Shown piece by piece: positions 13,553 through 24,143 of a DNA stretch of 64,000 bases. The notes under the pieces were generated by a model that saw nothing but the letters and a program-made list of their open reading frames with translations, was not told the DNA's origin and searched no databases. The position numbers were made by a program, and so were the translations under genes. Where the stretch lies: positions 248,001-312,000 of the forward strand of contig JAJTUQ010000010.1 in assembly GCA_021399445.1 (NCBI GenBank). Direction: 5' to 3'. How positions within the stretch are numbered: position 1 is the stretch's first letter; every line of letters starts with the position of its first letter. The DNA is from Xylogone sp. PMI_703 (taxonomy: Eukaryota > Ascomycota > Leotiomycetes).

Positions 13553-13983
13553 TGTAAATCAATTAAGTTAACCATAAAGCTTTTGTCTACTGTGAAATTA
13601 TTTACTTATATAATAAGTGAATTTAAGTTAAGATCCTTGGATCCTCAAGATTCACAGATCCATTACGTCCTGAGGTCTGGATCCCTTGGATCCCCGGATC
13701 CTCAGGATCTTACAAGGGTCGTGATTTATCACGTGACTTAGCCGCCTGATAAGGTCTTTCTGCCCAGAATCTAGTAACAGGATTCTGTCAGTAGAATTCT
13801 ACTAGTAACTTTTTACTAGTGCTTTTCTTCTAATTAATTCTTGTTAATGGACTATTATTAGTTATGACCGCCGTTAATAATATCTTTATTGTTGTCTTAA
13901 GTTTTATTGTTATAAAGTTTGTGCCAGCTTGTGGAAGTACAATTCTACTGGTAGATTTCGGCTGTCAACCTTGGGTCGTGACA
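13553..13983 (-). repeat. Third LTR, divergent subfamily (431 bp)
   Basis: This segment starts TGTAAATCAATTAAGTT, closely matching the first 70 bp of the copy B LTRs, and ends CCTTGGGTCGTGACA, matching their last 20 bp or so. The middle is different and rich in GGATCC words (13640-13710). It is preceded by the same AAATATAC octamer that precedes the LTR at 6195. It therefore looks like the LTR of a related subfamily, possibly the original 5-prime LTR of copy A that was separated from it when copy B inserted. It is shorter than the 544-bp LTRs. Confidence 0.65.
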
Positions 13984-16900
13984 ACCCCAGTAAGAACGTT
14001 ACAGAATAGTCTAACTTTTGTACAGCTCGAGGTAGTTAAGAAGAAGGTACGTCCCCGGGAAGGGGCTGGAATGGATTTTCAGATAGCAGAAGAGCTCACA
14101 AATGGTCTTTATGAGCTCCAAAACACCTAGAAGAACTATTCCGGTCGTTCCGACACCTGAACATACCAAAATTCAGAAGTTCTGTACAAGTATGATGCCT
14201 TAGCACGGTGACAGAACAGGGTTTAATAATCATCAAGACAGTATTGTCCGATGAAGTTATAATAAAGAACTTCCTGATGATAAAACAAAAGGTTATATAT
14301 AGTTGAGAATATCCGAAAAATAAGTAATAATTTGTTTATTCTAAAAAATTAATAAAAAATTTTTATTCTTTAATTAATGATTAACTTAACCAGATAATAG
14401 TTATAAGTATAAAAAAGTTTTTAGAAAAACTTTAATTTATTAAAAAATCTTACTTTTCATGAAATAATCACAAAAATATAATTTACAGAATAAAACTTAT
14501 AAACATTGATATTATTTTTATATTTTTATATATTAAAAAGTCTAATATACTTAAAAAAATCTTTAAATAAATATAAAGAAAAGTTTTTAGGTTATAGAAT
14601 ACAAATAATAAAAATAAATATTATAAATAGCTAAAATTCTCGAGATATATAAGGACAAAGTATATATTTAATTAATTAATCTTTTTAGCTTTAAAAAGAT
14701 CATAAAACCTTGAACAGTAACTGTTAAACAATTATATAAGAAAATGGTTAGTATATCAGGTTCGATTCCTAACCTCTAGCTCTTGGTGACATGCACCTCC
14801 CCTAGGCCCTTGCCTTAAAAACGAAGCGCCAAACGATAAACAAAAACGCGCTGGATACAGAGCCTACAGCGATACTTTTGCATTTCATAATATTATTTGT
14901 ATGTATACATTATTGTTACTCACGGTTATGCTAGAAAATCAATTTAACTCAGGCCGGTACCGGCGTTGCGACGCGTCGATTTGGGTCTTGGCAAGTGTAA
15001 ATAAGGACACGCCCAAGTGGATATAAGCATCCCCTATTTTTAAGTCGAATCAAAGATAATAGTTTCTGGGCTTACTAGAGTTTGGCCACTAATAGCCCCG
15101 TGAATCCTGGATAGCTGCTCACATCCGGAGGGACGGGTGGGGTCAAGCAAGAGATTACCGGCTCCATAGGAGGTCAATATCGGGAGTGCTTGTATTAGCA
15201 GTCTCTATCGTAAACCGCATATAGTAAGATCGGCGCTCACACTTCCTCTCTACTTAATACAGATCCTTTGCCCTCTGAATAAGCGAATTCAGCTAAACCA
15301 AATTAAGAAATCATACTATATACCTGCGCATTGATTTCCACACTCACAATTTGCTATAAAAAGTACTAGAATATAGCTCCCAGAACAGTAGGAAATGCGT
15401 TTTTGAATGGTATAAATAAATCCTATATGCGTTGTAAAATTTATAGTAAAAACTGTGTTGAAATCGTGATCAAAAACTTTGCGAAATTTCTCTAAGTTAC
15501 ACGTTCTGCGCTAGTTAAAGCAGCGTGCAAAACTTTGTATGTGAGAGCAAGGGTTTTAGGTTAGACGCTGCCAATACAAGCGCTCCCGTCAATATCACGC
15601 TAAGGCCCTAAGTATTTTACATCAGCATTAGTTTCCTGTACACTGTGATTACCGGACTATTTAGCAAGCGTTCTAACTAACTGGGACGTCATGCAATGAT
15701 TAATGAGGTGGCATTTCAAAGATCGCGTAGTCAGATGTGTAGCTGTAGTCTCTATAGAATATACTACTTCTCTTACCAATGATAGTATGACTACATGTTA
15801 GGAGCTGGGTTCAACATTGGTTGAAAGCAGATATTCTTGTTACAATCCTTGCAACGATGACACTATCTCATAATATTATTACCTCTTCGCCTACCTTTCA
15901 GCTCCTTCAAAATGATACTTGAACGGCCGTTACCGGTATTTTATATCAATATCGTGGTACATGTATAGAAGTTCGAAACTCAATAAACTTGCATTTCACT
16001 GAATGAAATTTCAAAGTTTGAGTATAATCCAGAGGATTTGAATAGAGCCTTTAAACTTTTGGTTAGGCGACTCTTTGTTCCTTCGTTACGCCTTTGTCTA
16101 TTAGGAATAATTGTCTTAAAACTTCAACGAATTTATTTGGATCCGATATAGCAGGAGAGTTCGGATTCGATGCTTAAATCCGATCTCGGTCGGACATGTC
16201 CGGAGCTTTACGGGTACTTTAAGCTAATGGTAAGCAGATGAGGCAAGTAAGTCCATAAACCCTTTCCATATTGGACCATCCATCTCCGCCATCCTATCCG
16301 CCAACTTTCCGTCGGAGATAAGAAAGTAGAGCAGAACATAGCATAAAGCCTGGTTTGCGAGCGGCATCCGACGTCAAGGTTAATGGGTTAAAGAAACATG
16401 TTCCTTCGTGGAGGCGCTTCTACTCTGCCGAGCACCGCCATTTAATAACTTATATCTCAGTCCTACCACATGACGTGCTATAACCAGCAACCTATGGTGT
16501 AGATCAATTACCATTCCTTAATTCTTTCGGCCATTACTCGTCCATTTGATATGCGACTATAAAATTAAGTTGCCTAGTTCCTTCACCTTGGTCGGCGGGA
16601 ATCGGCAACAGGTGTAGTTGATCATCAACTATAATACATTGAAGTTATAAATATACATATAGATTACTTAATATGTCTTAACATATGACTTCTAGTCAAA
16701 CTTGGCTTCGAGGTTCGAAGAGATATCTTGGAACGCTAGCAGCTTTTCTGAAGGTATCATCTGAGTGAATAATTTGGTCCATTAGAACTGTACTAGCAGC
16801 CGCTCTTCTTTTTGGTTATGCACAATTAACAGTTATCTATATTATGTGTAGTAGGACTGCAATTAAATGAATAAATTTGGCAGGCAGATGTCCGTAGGAT

Positions 16901-17138
16901 AGCTGTCCGAATTATAGTAATATCTAGGGCAATTGATGCAGCAAGGATCAACTTTAGCCGATATGAGAATTTAGTTCCGAGCTTAAAGACACTCAATTCA
17001 GCTACGCGTTTCTAAGCTAATCTATGTGCTCCATTTACTTTATTTTTACTCTGATATATAACTAACAGCTCAGAGATCACCGGAGCTAGCCGTTGTCGGT
17101 GAATAATTAGAACGTGACACTACTGCTTCGGTCAGTGT
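13984..17138. other. Gene-free stretch: AT-rich repeat tail, then unique-looking DNA
   Basis: No gene is supported here. 13984-14310 is of moderate GC and carries a short broken frame. 14311-14745 is extremely AT-rich with homopolymer runs, most likely RIP-damaged repeat. Near 14750 the composition changes abruptly to normal levels and stays so to the next gene. No domain-bearing frame was seen on either strand from 14750 to 17138. A 12-bp palindrome at 16191 is listed separately. Confidence 0.6.
16191..16202. promoter_or_regulatory. Perfect CGG-N6-CCG palindrome (possible zinc-cluster factor site)
   Basis: CGGACATGTCCG is a perfect 12-bp inverted repeat with CGG half-sites 6 bp apart, the arrangement bound by many Zn2Cys6 regulators. 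Several further CGG/CCG words lie within 60 bp (TCGGATTCG, AATCCGATC). It sits in gene-free DNA about 0.9 kb beyond the 3-prime end of the DUF1338 gene, so no target gene is evident. Chance occurrence is quite possible. Confidence 0.25.
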
Positions 17139-18572
17139 CTACATAATAATTGCCGATAGAGAGAGTGCTCTTCGGCACTCTTCTAAGCTTTTGGTCTGCA
17201 ATTGCTCGTATAAGTCCATCTCATCGACTACTGATGTACCTAGACTCTGCTCAAACCCTGCACGATCTGCATTCGCCCGCCCTATGCTTGAATTGGTAGA
17301 GAGCCCAAGGTTTGAGGTAAAAATCCCGGCTGCTGATACTGGAAGAAAGTCCTCATAGGTTATCGGCTCATAACTAATCTGTTGGGAGTCTAGTAATTGT
17401 GAAAGAGTGATTGTGTCCTGACACGAACCTTTCGTACCTTGCGCCTGTGTAAGTCCCTTTGAAGTTGGCCTGTATCGAAGGAAAACTAAACCTTGCGAAC
17501 GAAGCTCCTCCCATGTATCTGGAAACTCTTCGAATGTTTCTCTTAGGATCTCATCAAATTCTCCAGAGCTTGCTGACGCCCTCGTAGCCTTCTCACTTGT
17601 CATAGCTAGAAGTTTATCGTGAAGAGCTCGACCTTTGGGCGTTAAAGCTGCCCCACGTTGCTCAACTTCGCCAAACCTCGCAGTGTGAGAGCCTATTACA
17701 AGGACTCCCAAGTGATCATAAAATCGTACACTTTCTTCCAATGCTCTGAAACTTGTTTGGCGAAGTAGTATTTCGCATTTTCGACGCGGTGGGCCCTCCA
17801 CTCTTTCCTTCGCTGGTATACCCCAACGCTTCATTGTTTGCTGAACCAAGTCGATATCTAATGTTCTAGGAGTGAGATGATTGATATGAGCACTTGGGAA
17901 GGAGACAATGTCGGCTACCGTCGCATGTTCTTCCTTTAGACGTTTGTATTGTTCCAAACTGACCGTGGCAATTGAGTGCCATTTGAAGATCTTAAGTGAT
18001 TCGTTGAGGACTTCATCACTCTCGGAGACTGTTATCCATCCGCATGTCTCCCACTTGTTAATCAATTCAATCAACCGGTCTGAGAAGAAGTACCGTTTTG
18101 AAAGCACAGTCTCCACAAGTGCCGCTGTATCATGGGAGAGGAGATCATGTCTCAGCAACGTTGTAAAGACTCGGAATGGATTTTTATCAAGTGCTTCGCG
18201 CTCAATGGGGCGAAAGGCGGTCGCATGAAGAGGAAAGCCTACGATACTGAGGTCGTAGTACCCAACTGGATGCATACCTAACATAGCAAATAGTCTTCTT
18301 ATATTACGAAGTTCAGACGGTTTGCCCAGACGGATGGCTCCATGCCGCTCAATCTTGTGTCGAGGTTGTGATTGGTGTGCCGATGTCTGTTCTGCTTGAT
18401 CCCTATTTCGGAAGACATGAGATGGGGAACGAGAGATCTTGTCGTCAACCTCATTGACAATATTGATGAGATCACCGTAAAGTGGGACCTCTTGCCTATA
18501 CATATCCGAGAGAGCCTGGGAGAATCTCGTCCGTAGGGAGTCTGCATCCCAAGTCACACTCTCACCATCCAT
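17139..18572 (-). CDS. 2-oxoadipate dioxygenase/decarboxylase (DUF1338, HglS/YdcJ family)
   Basis: Single-exon gene of 477 codons, intact. DUF1338 enzymes are Fe(II)-dependent and convert 2-oxoadipate to 2-hydroxyglutarate in lysine and 2-aminoadipate catabolism. The family signature is clear: HGAIR at residues 77-81 supplies the first metal His and the substrate-binding Arg four residues on, INHLTPR at about 231-237 supplies the second His, and EQRGAALT at 304-311 supplies the metal Glu. The conserved C-terminal block EDFLPVSAAGIF is at about 407-418. Length agrees with the family. No targeting peptide is obvious, so it is probably cytosolic. It is the gene nearest the repeat block yet shows no RIP-type stops. 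Neighbours do not form a lysine pathway, so a link to the aromatic genes beside it is only a guess. Confidence 0.92.
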   Translation of the reverse strand: MDGESVTWDADSLRTRFSQALSDMYRQEVPLYGDLINIVNEVDDKISRSPSHVFRNRDQAEQTSAHQSQPRHKIERHGAIRLGKPSELRNIRRLFAMLGMHPVGYYDLSIVGFPLHATAFRPIEREALDKNPFRVFTTLLRHDLLSHDTAALVETVLSKRYFFSDRLIELINKWETCGWITVSESDEVLNESLKIFKWHSIATVSLEQYKRLKEEHATVADIVSFPSAHINHLTPRTLDIDLVQQTMKRWGIPAKERVEGPPRRKCEILLRQTSFRALEESVRFYDHLGVLVIGSHTARFGEVEQRGAALTPKGRALHDKLLAMTSEKATRASASSGEFDEILRETFEEFPDTWEELRSQGLVFLRYRPTSKGLTQAQGTKGSCQDTITLSQLLDSQQISYEPITYEDFLPVSAAGIFTSNLGLSTNSSIGRANADRAGFEQSLGTSVVDEMDLYEQLQTKSLEECRRALSLSAIIM

Positions 18573-19607
18573 ACTGCCACAATAAACCGAAATAACTTAT
18601 GGGAGTTATTCAATGTGTAGAAATAGATTGCTTTACTATATTTAAATTCAGAACTTAATTCTTTAATCTAACACTTTAGTGAATATATAACAATATAATA
18701 AATACTATGTCTTCTTGCTGTGTTTCAAGAACTTAGAGCAGAAATGGTAATCCGACGGGAAATGGACAAGGTTGGTTAGATCGGTTCACAAGCCACCCAT
18801 ATCCGCCGGCGTACATAGAGAACTGCAGAGCTAATGTAGGATATTCGACAGCCAGCTTGTTAAAATCATCGCTGGTAGAAAATTGGAATGTGCTTACGAG
18901 TCTCGACACGAACAAGGGACTCGCGATTCGAAGCCTGGTGAGACGAATGGTTCCACGACTCAACTGTCAACTTATTCAATCATATTATTCCATACATCTT
19001 ACATCTAAATTACTGATATTATTGGGCTCTCTTTACTGGTTTATCAGTGCATAGCAGCTCGGATTCGAGCCCAAGCTTCCTAGAAGAATTGCTTCGAAGC
19101 TACATCCAGTCACACTTATACGTAAAACTTATTGAGGGGTATATATTATTCAAGATGAACAAAAGGAAACATTCCGACGGATCAACAGAGCAATACAAGC
19201 TCTTCATGGAACAAATCTAAAAATGAACTCATAATATAGTCGCTCTGACCTAGCATTCTTTAGTTCTGCTCTTAAGTTTAATTTTGGTATATGTGTTTCA
19301 ATTTTGATGCCTATGTTTAAATAGCTAGACTAGTTCTATATAATAGAATGTCTTATATGATTGATTGCAAATCCAGGCATGTAAAGCTAATAGATGAGGT
19401 GTGTAACCAAAAATTTACGGAGAGTAAAGGTGTAAATCAATATGATCTCAGCTCTCAAAGCTAAATAACGTGCTTCCGAACTGTGCTGCTGCTATAGGCA
19501 TATGTTAATCGCTCACTCAAGAATTGTTTTTGAAGTTCTAAAATACACATCGACCTACCTCTCTAATCCCCCAAATCATCCCCCATCAAGTTGAAGCGTG
19601 TTAGTAT
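18573..19607. other. Intergenic region between DUF1338 gene and MFS porter
   Basis: No gene is supported. A 76-codon frame on the minus strand at 18733-18963 (words YGWLVNRS, FPVGLP) reads like the tail of a protein but has no recognisable domain and no upstream exon I could join. The rest is AT-biased DNA holding the promoter of the DUF1338 gene and the 3-prime end of the MFS gene. Confidence 0.5.
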
Positions 19608-21604
19608 CTACTTATCTTGTCTTCGTGCTCTCAATTGCAACCAGACAATTGGGCAAAGAGAAAATGCAATGAGAAATCCAACCATCAGACCTCCGCTCCC
19701 AATCAAAGTCAAACTTTTAAGCATGGATGGAAACCAGAATGGGCAGATCTTGCTCAATTAGCATACTACTTCGATGGGGCCAAACTGGAGGGTAACTCAC
19801 AAACCCCCAGCCGTAACGAACCAAGTTGACAAACACACCGATGTTATCACTCTGTTCAGGATGCGTATCCACCGCATCTAGCGTATGTTAATAATAGCCT
19901 TTTCTGTAAAAGCATGGACGCTTTACATGTAACTAAGATAGTTGTGATAATCTGATTTCCGAAGGCTGCGAATGCAACTCCAACCAGGGGAGTGATGTTC
20001 CAATGACCTTGAGTAGCATGCTGCAGCTGGATCGTGAAAACCCACAACCCGATTATAACCGTAGCGAACCCGAAATAAGAACCCCACAGACGATATTCAG
20101 GAGCTGCTGCGCTGGCTCTCTTCTTTCTTTCGCGATTTTGGAGAAGGTCACTTGTCGTGCCGCCGATGAACTCTCCTGGAATTGCGCTTGTAAATTGTCA
20201 GATGCTCCTCTTTACTGAGCCACATGAGAGATGTAATAGAAGGAAAACCGACCCAGCAATAATACCAATAAATTGCAAGCCCAGTTGTTGTGGATTAAAC
20301 CCAAATTTCGCACCGAAAGTCTGGGGGATCTCTACCGTCATCAAGATGCTCGCAAAAGCAAAAGTATTGCTATAGCTTATAGCTGGCAGCGCGACCGTAG
20401 CATACTTAAAGAGTAATAAAGGTTCGTAGAATTCTCGTAGTTGGATGGGTGCTTCGCTGACAACCCCAAATTTCAAGTAAGTATGCTGGAACGATGTGCT
20501 TGCCCCAAGTGCAGTATTCGGCGGTGATTTCCAGATGGTTTCTGGTCCCAGGAAAAAGTATGCTAGGAATTGAGCTCCATTCAACTAATACGGTACATTT
20601 AAGCTGTCCAAATCTGATGTATGCACTCAGCAAATATAACTTACTATCGTTACTATCCAATATATCCACGCCCACCCGAGATGTTGGGCTACAAAACCCA
20701 TTGTCAAAGGGCCTATTGCAGGGCTAAAAGATAGACGACTAAGCAGATGTCACTTCTCAGGACATTATATCCACAGACATACCCTATTGAAATAAATAAT
20801 CTACTGTAGGGTTAGCATGACTAAACATAATAGGAAGAAAGAACATGCGCCCAGATACCCTACGATTTCAATCAGCATTCAGGATCCAGGAGAGTTTTCA
20901 TCCAAAATCTTACCATCTTCTGCCCGCGTTCATGCGCAAAGAAGCACTCCGATACTACACCACTTCCAAATGCACCTCCTGGAGAGATAAAAAATGCAAC
21001 GAGAATGCGACAAATCATCATTGTGCCATAGGACGTACCCTTAGCACAACCAATATTGCAGATGAGAGAGAGTCCCGTCGACAATAGCCAAGATGGTCGG
21101 CGCCCGTACTTCCTGCAGAATGGTTTCCACATCAATGGCCCAATTCCCAGCATCAAGATCTAGACAAAGATTTCACGTTGGCATGTGGGTTTCTATTGAG
21201 CATATAAATGAGTGTTCACACCTGCAAGGAAACAAGATAACTGGCGTCTTGGATCGTAACTCCAAGATCCTGGGCCAAAAGATCGAAGGCTGGAATGATA
21301 CTGGATGCAGTAAATGTTGTCATGAAAGCGTGAAAAGACACAATAACTAGGTTCACGTTTTTCTAAATAGCACGGGGCTTAGTCATGGCCTTGAATATCA
21401 TACATATGGAGGAACTACCTTCCAGTTTGGCCAATTGTATGGGTCTGCGTCATTAGTAGTTGGTAAAGGGCTTAGATCAAGTGTACCATGTCGGTGCAGG
21501 AGATATTGGGAATGTTCTGGCGGTAAGCTGGACAAATTTTCTTCCACATGGATTGGACCCTCAGTAACCTCAACCTTTTCAAATGAAATCTGTGCTTCAG
21601 ACAT
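19608..21604 (-). CDS. MFS drug:H+ antiporter-type transporter (DHA1, FLR1-like)
   Basis: Multi-exon gene on the minus strand, with about eight exons joined by eye. Exon 1 (21419-21604) ends in the DHA1 hallmark PYNWPNWK. Exon 2 (21222-21362) holds the first membrane segment. Exon 3, starting at 21159, has GIGPLMWKPFCRKYGRRP and ends at GQKM. Later exons carry FLGPETIW, then the GLQFIG block joined to EFIGGTTSDL, then VDTHPEQ and RYGWGF, with the last membrane helix and a TAG stop at 19608-19610. Such proteins export toxic organic compounds at the plasma membrane. The exon after GQKM (about 20740-21000) could not be joined cleanly and may hide an extra intron or a lesion. It lies two genes from the dioxygenase, so efflux of aromatic compounds is plausible. 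Confidence 0.85.
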
Positions 21605-22431
21605 TATAATGAGGCATGCAAAATATTTCAGTAAATATAGAGCAAAACTTCATTTAAAGGCAAAACCCGTCATTTTATAGCTGTAGTCCCTTCCACCATG
21701 CTGCGGGGAGGCTTAATAGACCTAGGGTATCTCCATAGTCAATGCCTAATGACTTAGGTTGGATATAGGACCTTGAGAAGACAACGACGTTATCCGCCGG
21801 GCACGACAATTGCCGACGGATAGCGCAAACGGGAAGTAAATGGTGATATGCAGTGCTGTCACTGGACCACACTCGCTGATCTTGTGCAAGCCTTGATCAA
21901 CAGTTCATCCACAAATCTGCAATAACTTTAGTGGATCACTTCTGGGGTGCGGGGGACTCCAGACTCCGCATCTACATCATATAATTGTAAGTATCCGGGC
22001 TAACGGCTACGGACTTGCGTTTGAACACTATTCAAGTGATGGCTTTGGGTTGACGGCTAAGTGCTTTATAGCAATGACCCTCATTCTAGACTATTAAGTC
22101 CGCCGCTAAGGAACAGCTGCATAACCCTAGGCTTAGGTAGGAAAACATATAGTACTAGTAATCATTGATTCGTTGCCATTCTATAAGTACAAGCCCCAGG
22201 GTGGGGCGGTTACTGGAGGCTTAATGGCAAAAGGTTTGTGGACTTAAGGCTGGCCATGGTATGACATAAAGAGCCATTCTACTTGAAACTATCCCAGGGC
22301 ACAATATGCAGTAGAATTCAAGCATTTGCTACCACAATTTATAAACATTCAATCTGATACAGGCTACAACGTAAAGACTTCCATTATACCACAATGAAGC
22401 CCTCCCTCCGTAGTACATCATGCGTAGCAGC
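21605..22431. other. Intergenic region upstream of MFS porter
   Basis: No gene is supported; the frames here have no recognisable domain. It contains the promoter of the minus-strand MFS gene and the 3-prime flank of the dioxygenase gene. Two CreA-type words at 21942-21954 are listed separately. Confidence 0.5.
21942..21954 (+). promoter_or_regulatory. Paired SYGGRG words (CreA/CRE1-type sites)
   Basis: CTGGGG (21942-21947) and GCGGGG (21949-21954) both fit the fungal carbon catabolite repressor consensus SYGGRG and are separated by one base. Close pairs are the form most often functional. They lie about 340 bp upstream of the MFS start at 21604. The words are short and chance matches are common. 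Confidence 0.35.
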
Positions 22432-23587
22432 CTAGTCATGAGTTTTTCTTGGTGTGGGTTCTCCCTTTTTGACAAGAGTAAAATCAAACTCCAAGAGCCA
22501 GAAACCCCTCTTCTCCACTCCTCCAACAGTTCTCAAAAACATCTTCACGCCATATTGTTTTGCGAGTGCCTCATCTTCACACCACACGTAATCGACAATC
22601 AGGCTCTTCTTGACTCCAAAAACTGTGTCACTTTCGACATATTTGCTATCACGCGAGTAAAGCGCAGTGATAAGCTTGTTATACTCGGGGTGAATAATGA
22701 TGAAATGCTGCCAGGAGCAGTAATTGTTAACAAACTTGCTTTTTCAATGATTTCTATTTAGACTTACCATATGAGCAGGGCGATACCAGTGACGATTCAT
22801 CGTTCGCAACAATGCACCCACCGGGCCATCATTAGAGATTGGGTATGGGACTGGTTTAACGCAGACGAAGGCATATTCCCCCTCTTTGTTGGACCAGAGC
22901 TTTCCGCGGCAATCTGGACCCTCTTTTTCCGCGTATTCGAGATCATACACACCATGGCCGTCTGTCTCCCATACATCAATGAGCGCTTTCACGATAAGAT
23001 TGCCGTCAACATCAAGGATCTTGCCTCGAACTAGAGTTGCCTCTCCAAATGTCCCGTCTGCGACGATGGATTTTCCATGGTCAAAGAATAGTGCATCTTC
23101 ATCGTGGAAAGGTCCTAAGATTGAAGACTCCGTGGATCCGGGTACTCTAGGGTAAGAAATAGAGTCAACCAGCGCCGAGATTCCCAAAATATCCGAAAGT
23201 AGGACCATTTCATGCCTGACGTCCGTCGAGATTTGGCCCACCTAGGAGATACTGCTCAGTCTTGAGAGCAATGACTTACCAGATATGAATTATAATACGC
23301 ACCTTTGTAAGATACTGCCATGCCATCTCCCATTCATCAAACTGAAGTTCAACATCCCGAATGAAGTCATGCGCCGCTTTAACCAGTTTGGTCATAATGT
23401 ATTGGAGTCGGGGATTGTCCTGGACATTCGAATTTACTAGGTTCACGTTCTCAGTAATATTCTCGATGGTCAAGTCAATCACTGGTGGTGGAATATGCGG
23501 TTTCGGGGCCTCAGCCCACTTGTTGCGGGTATTCTCATTGACATCGACGGCTGCGAAACTGGCCATGGTCTTTACTGTAGATGCCAT
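22432..23587 (-). CDS. Intradiol ring-cleavage dioxygenase (catechol/hydroxyquinol 1,2-dioxygenase type)
   Basis: Three exons (23303-23587, 22768-23241, 22432-22707) with GT-AG introns give 344 codons plus TAG, all in phase. The family cleaves catechol or hydroxyquinol between the two hydroxyls using Fe(III), leading to muconates and the 3-oxoadipate pathway. All four iron ligands are visible: Tyr194 in GHGVYD, Tyr248 in HWYRPAH, His252 and His254 in the AHMHF stretch that spans the last intron. An N-terminal helical dioxygenase domain (exon 1) precedes the conserved LGPFHDEDA. It is cytosolic by lack of a signal. It is transcribed divergently from a quinone oxidoreductase, sharing a 556-bp promoter region. 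Hydroxyquinol is the more likely substrate class in fungi, but the sequence alone does not settle it. Confidence 0.93.
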
Positions 23588-24143
23588 TATTATAACGAGC
23601 TGAAAACTCTCGGTTCAGCAGAGCTGGTGATCTTCCCAAAGAGAATATATATATATCAATAGCTGACGTTGACCGCAGATAGTGCCGTTTGGTTCGGAAG
23701 AAGCCTCACTATATAGTAGAGTCCGAAAGACTTGTAAGAAGCGGGGAATCATGATGGGGTCCCCAAGTCTCCATCCACACAACCTGGGGTAGCTCTGAGC
23801 TTACTTCTGTCCAAATATCGATCTCAATGGCTTGCACCTCCTTCTCCTCTTCCTGCGGTTGACATCTAGGAGGCAAGCATTTGGCACCCCAATTCGCCGC
23901 ATCCGTCGGGCCGTTGGATAACCATAAGTGCCCTAGTCTCACGGAGTGCTAAACGAAGTAGGGAAAACCGATAACTGAGAAAGGCCTGCGGTGGATATAC
24001 TGATACACAAGGCTTAATTACTGCTGAGGACAATAAAATGGGTAAATAATCGTTTTGTTTGTGTTGCCAAAACGGGCAGCCCTGTGCTTGGTGATCATTT
24101 TCATTCAATCACAACAGTCGTCTTACCGTGGAAGCAATTAACA
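23588..24143. promoter_or_regulatory. Shared divergent promoter region, dioxygenase / quinone oxidoreductase
   Basis: This 556-bp region lies between two divergent start codons. A run of alternating TA at 23648-23658 lies about 60 bp from the dioxygenase start and could serve as its TATA element. GCGGGG (23741-23746) and CTGGGG (23784-23789) both fit the CreA consensus SYGGRG. No coding frame here has a recognisable domain. Co-regulation of the two genes is inferred from the arrangement. Confidence 0.5.

Noticed and set aside
13864..14130. 88-codon open frame on the plus strand
   Set aside because: It starts inside the third LTR and runs out of it; there is no domain and composition is repeat-like.
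14746..14790. tRNA-like words GGTTAGTAT and GGTTCGATTCC (perfect B-box)
   Set aside because: No acceptor stem, anticodon arm or full cloverleaf can be folded around them; the D-like and T-like parts are too close together. At best a tRNA fragment or chance.
18733..18963. 76-codon open frame on the minus strand
   Set aside because: Looks slightly protein-like but no family, no upstream exon and no clear start context; not enough to call a gene.
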